Positions 4,759-6,194 of a stretch of 6,194 nt of DNA are shown in pieces (within the stretch, counting starts at the first letter, position 1; each line of letters starts with the position of its first letter). Under the pieces are notes generated by a model. The model had not been told where the DNA came from. It saw only the letters and a program-made list of their open reading frames with translations, and did no database searches. Made by a program: the position numbers and the translations under genes. The DNA is from JAVXTH01 sp036642795. GTDB lineage: Bacteria; Bacillota_I; Bacilli_A; Erysipelotrichales; Erysipelotrichaceae. The stretch covers positions 1-6,194 of the forward strand of contig JAVXTH010000053.1 in the NCBI GenBank assembly GCA_036642795.1, in the 5' to 3' direction.

Positions 4759-6194
4759 AATACAAATATCCATCCTTGTCTTAGCACAAGTCGTAGCACT
4801 TGTATTAATGTATTTAATTGGTATGAGAGATATTGCGGTGTGCCTATTTATATTTTTAATTATTAATATTATCATGATTGGTTGGATTTTCTTACACTTT
4901 GCACGGGATAAACAAAATCGTGATATTGATATATCAAGAATTTTAGGTCATGATGCGAAAGATGCTTTGGTTTTTGGTGAAGTAGGTATTATTACTTATG
5001 ATGAGCAATATAATGTAACTTGGATTAATGATTTTATCGAAGCGAGAAAAATTCAAGTAATGGGAAAGAAATTAGCTTCTTGGATTCCTGAAATTAATGA
5101 GTTATTTCAAGGTGAAGTGGATCATATTAGCGCTAAAAGTGGAGATTTCATGTATGAAATTACCCGCAAAGAAAATGCTCAAGTTCTTTATATTAGAGAT
5201 ATTACGGCATTAAGTAATTTACAAGATAAATATCAAAATGAAGCAATTGTAATTGGTTTTATCCATTTGGATAATTACATGGAATTGTCACAATATGAAG
5301 ATGAAGGCAGAATGTCAATCATCAATACTAAACTGCGTCAACCTGTTGTTGATTGGGCAGAACATTATGGAATGATGGTTAGAAGATTACGCAGTGATCG
5401 TTTTTTAGTTATTTTAAATGAAGCTATTTTTCATCAAATAAGAGCAGATAAATTTTCTATTCTTAATGAAATTCGTAGTGCTGCAGAAGCGATTGATGTT
5501 TCGATTACTTTGAGTATGGCATATGCAAGAGGAAGCACTGATTTTGATGAATTGGATGATATGATTTCTTCCTTGATTGAGTTAGCACAAAGTCGTGGTG
5601 GCGATCAGGTTGCGGTAAAACGAGTTGGAGAAAGTGTTAAGTATTATGGTGGAAATAGTGAAGCTCAGGAAAAACGTAGTAAGGTTAGAGTAAGAGTTAT
5701 GGCACAAGCGATTCATGAAGCCATTATGGATAGCAAAAGAGTGTTTATTGTCGGTCATAAAGAAATGGATTTTGATTGTATGGGATCGGCATTATGTGTT
5801 TCAAGAATGGTAAGTGCTTATGGTAAGGAAGCTTACATTGTCTCAAAGAGTGGTGGCATTGAAGGCCAGTTAAAAGAAGCCTTAAACTTTTATGACAATA
5901 AGTTAGAGGATCGTCATGTATTCTTAAGCGATAATGAAGCATGTCGTTTACTTCGCAAAGATGATTTATTAATTTGTGTTGATCATCATAATCCCGACCA
6001 TAGTGGGGCTCCATTGCTCATCAACAAAGCAAGTAAAATAATTGTAATCGATCATCATCGACGCAGTGAGAATTTTATTGATAACCCATTGTTAGTCTAT
6101 GTGGAAAGTGGTGCATCGAGTGTATCCGAATTGGTAACAGAATTAATTCAATATCAAAGCAGTAAAGCAGATATTAATGAAGCTGAGGCAACGA
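4736..6194 (+). CDS. gdpP: Cyclic-di-AMP phosphodiesterase GdpP, 3'-truncated by the window edge
   Basis: GdpP is a membrane-bound enzyme that hydrolyses the second messenger c-di-AMP to pApA and so influences cell-wall, osmotic and potassium homeostasis. The frame is open from ATG 4736 to the last base (486 complete codons). Two transmembrane helices (about residues 8-29 and 33-55) are followed by a PAS-like domain (about 75-160). A degenerate GGDEF domain (about 170-300) follows, ending in RGGDQVAVK (287-295). The DHH phosphodiesterase domain starts near 335 with HKEMDFD (341-347, metal-binding H341, D345, D347). It continues with VDHH (415-418) and IDHHRR (438-443). Family members are about 650 residues long, so the C-terminal DHHA1 domain, which helps bind substrate, lies beyond the window. 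Identity is clear from domain order, motifs and position after the YybS-like gene. The next gene is probably rplI, by analogy only. Confidence 0.95.
   Translation, partial: MERLENFKIQISILVLAQVVALVLMYLIGMRDIAVCLFIFLIINIIMIGWIFLHFARDKQNRDIDISRILGHDAKDALVFGEVGIITYDEQYNVTWINDFIEARKIQVMGKKLASWIPEINELFQGEVDHISAKSGDFMYEITRKENAQVLYIRDITALSNLQDKYQNEAIVIGFIHLDNYMELSQYEDEGRMSIINTKLRQPVVDWAEHYGMMVRRLRSDRFLVILNEAIFHQIRADKFSILNEIRSAAEAIDVSITLSMAYARGSTDFDELDDMISSLIELAQSRGGDQVAVKRVGESVKYYGGNSEAQEKRSKVRVRVMAQAIHEAIMDSKRVFIVGHKEMDFDCMGSALCVSRMVSAYGKEAYIVSKSGGIEGQLKEALNFYDNKLEDRHVFLSDNEACRLLRKDDLLICVDHHNPDHSGAPLLINKASKIIVIDHHRRSENFIDNPLLVYVESGASSVSELVTELIQYQSSKADINEAEAT

Noticed and set aside
5745..6014. Minus-strand open frame within gdpP
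   Set aside because: Antisense to the conserved DHH domain. The His-rich composition mirrors Asp/His and Met codons on the other strand.
1..6194. CRISPR arrays, tRNA or rRNA genes, insertion sequences, prophage or defence genes
   Set aside because: No repeat-spacer pattern, RNA gene signature, transposase motif or terminal repeats were seen on either strand.

Overview
The window is AT-rich chromosomal DNA from a low-GC Bacillota. The gene order (clp ATPase, ispD, then rpsF-ssb-rpsR, a DUF2232 membrane protein and gdpP) and the strong AAGGAGG-type ribosome binding sites fit that phylum. An Erysipelotrichia-like lineage is plausible, but that is a guess from gene style and not something the sequence proves. 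The standard genetic code reads cleanly: TGG encodes Trp and no in-frame TGA needs to be read through. All genes lie on the + strand, and both edges cut a gene.

Layout. (1) Bases 1-1861: the 3' part of a ClpC/ClpA-type Hsp100 ATPase, lacking only about the first 26 residues. (2) A 74-79 bp gap with a weak promoter, then ispD (MEP isoprenoid pathway). (3) A 147 bp gap (2584-2730) with a strong extended -10 promoter, an inverted repeat over its -35/spacer region, and a roughly 70-nt leader that can fold so that an anti-Shine-Dalgarno segment pairs with the rpsF ribosome binding site. (4) The rpsF-ssb-rpsR operon, closed by a long hairpin terminator. (5) A TTG-started DUF2232 (YybS-like) membrane protein overlapping by 23 bp the start of gdpP (c-di-AMP phosphodiesterase), which runs off the right edge before its DHHA1 domain.

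How the genes relate. The right two-thirds is conserved housekeeping: 30S platform proteins S6 and S18 with single-stranded DNA-binding protein between them, then the c-di-AMP turnover pair commonly seen upstream of rplI and dnaB/dnaC. On the left, clp and ispD are direct neighbours, whereas in Bacillus radA, disA and yacL lie between them.

Most unusual feature. The Clp ATPase has an intact first AAA+ ring but a strongly decayed second one. It keeps Walker A, but the Walker B acidic pair, the pore-loop segment, the sensor-1 Asn, the arginine finger and the sensor-2 motif are all lost or replaced. It also has no middle domain, and the ClpP-docking tripeptide looks altered. The frame is open and well conserved elsewhere, so it looks like a diverged protein rather than a pseudogene. 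The second most interesting feature is the rpsF leader.
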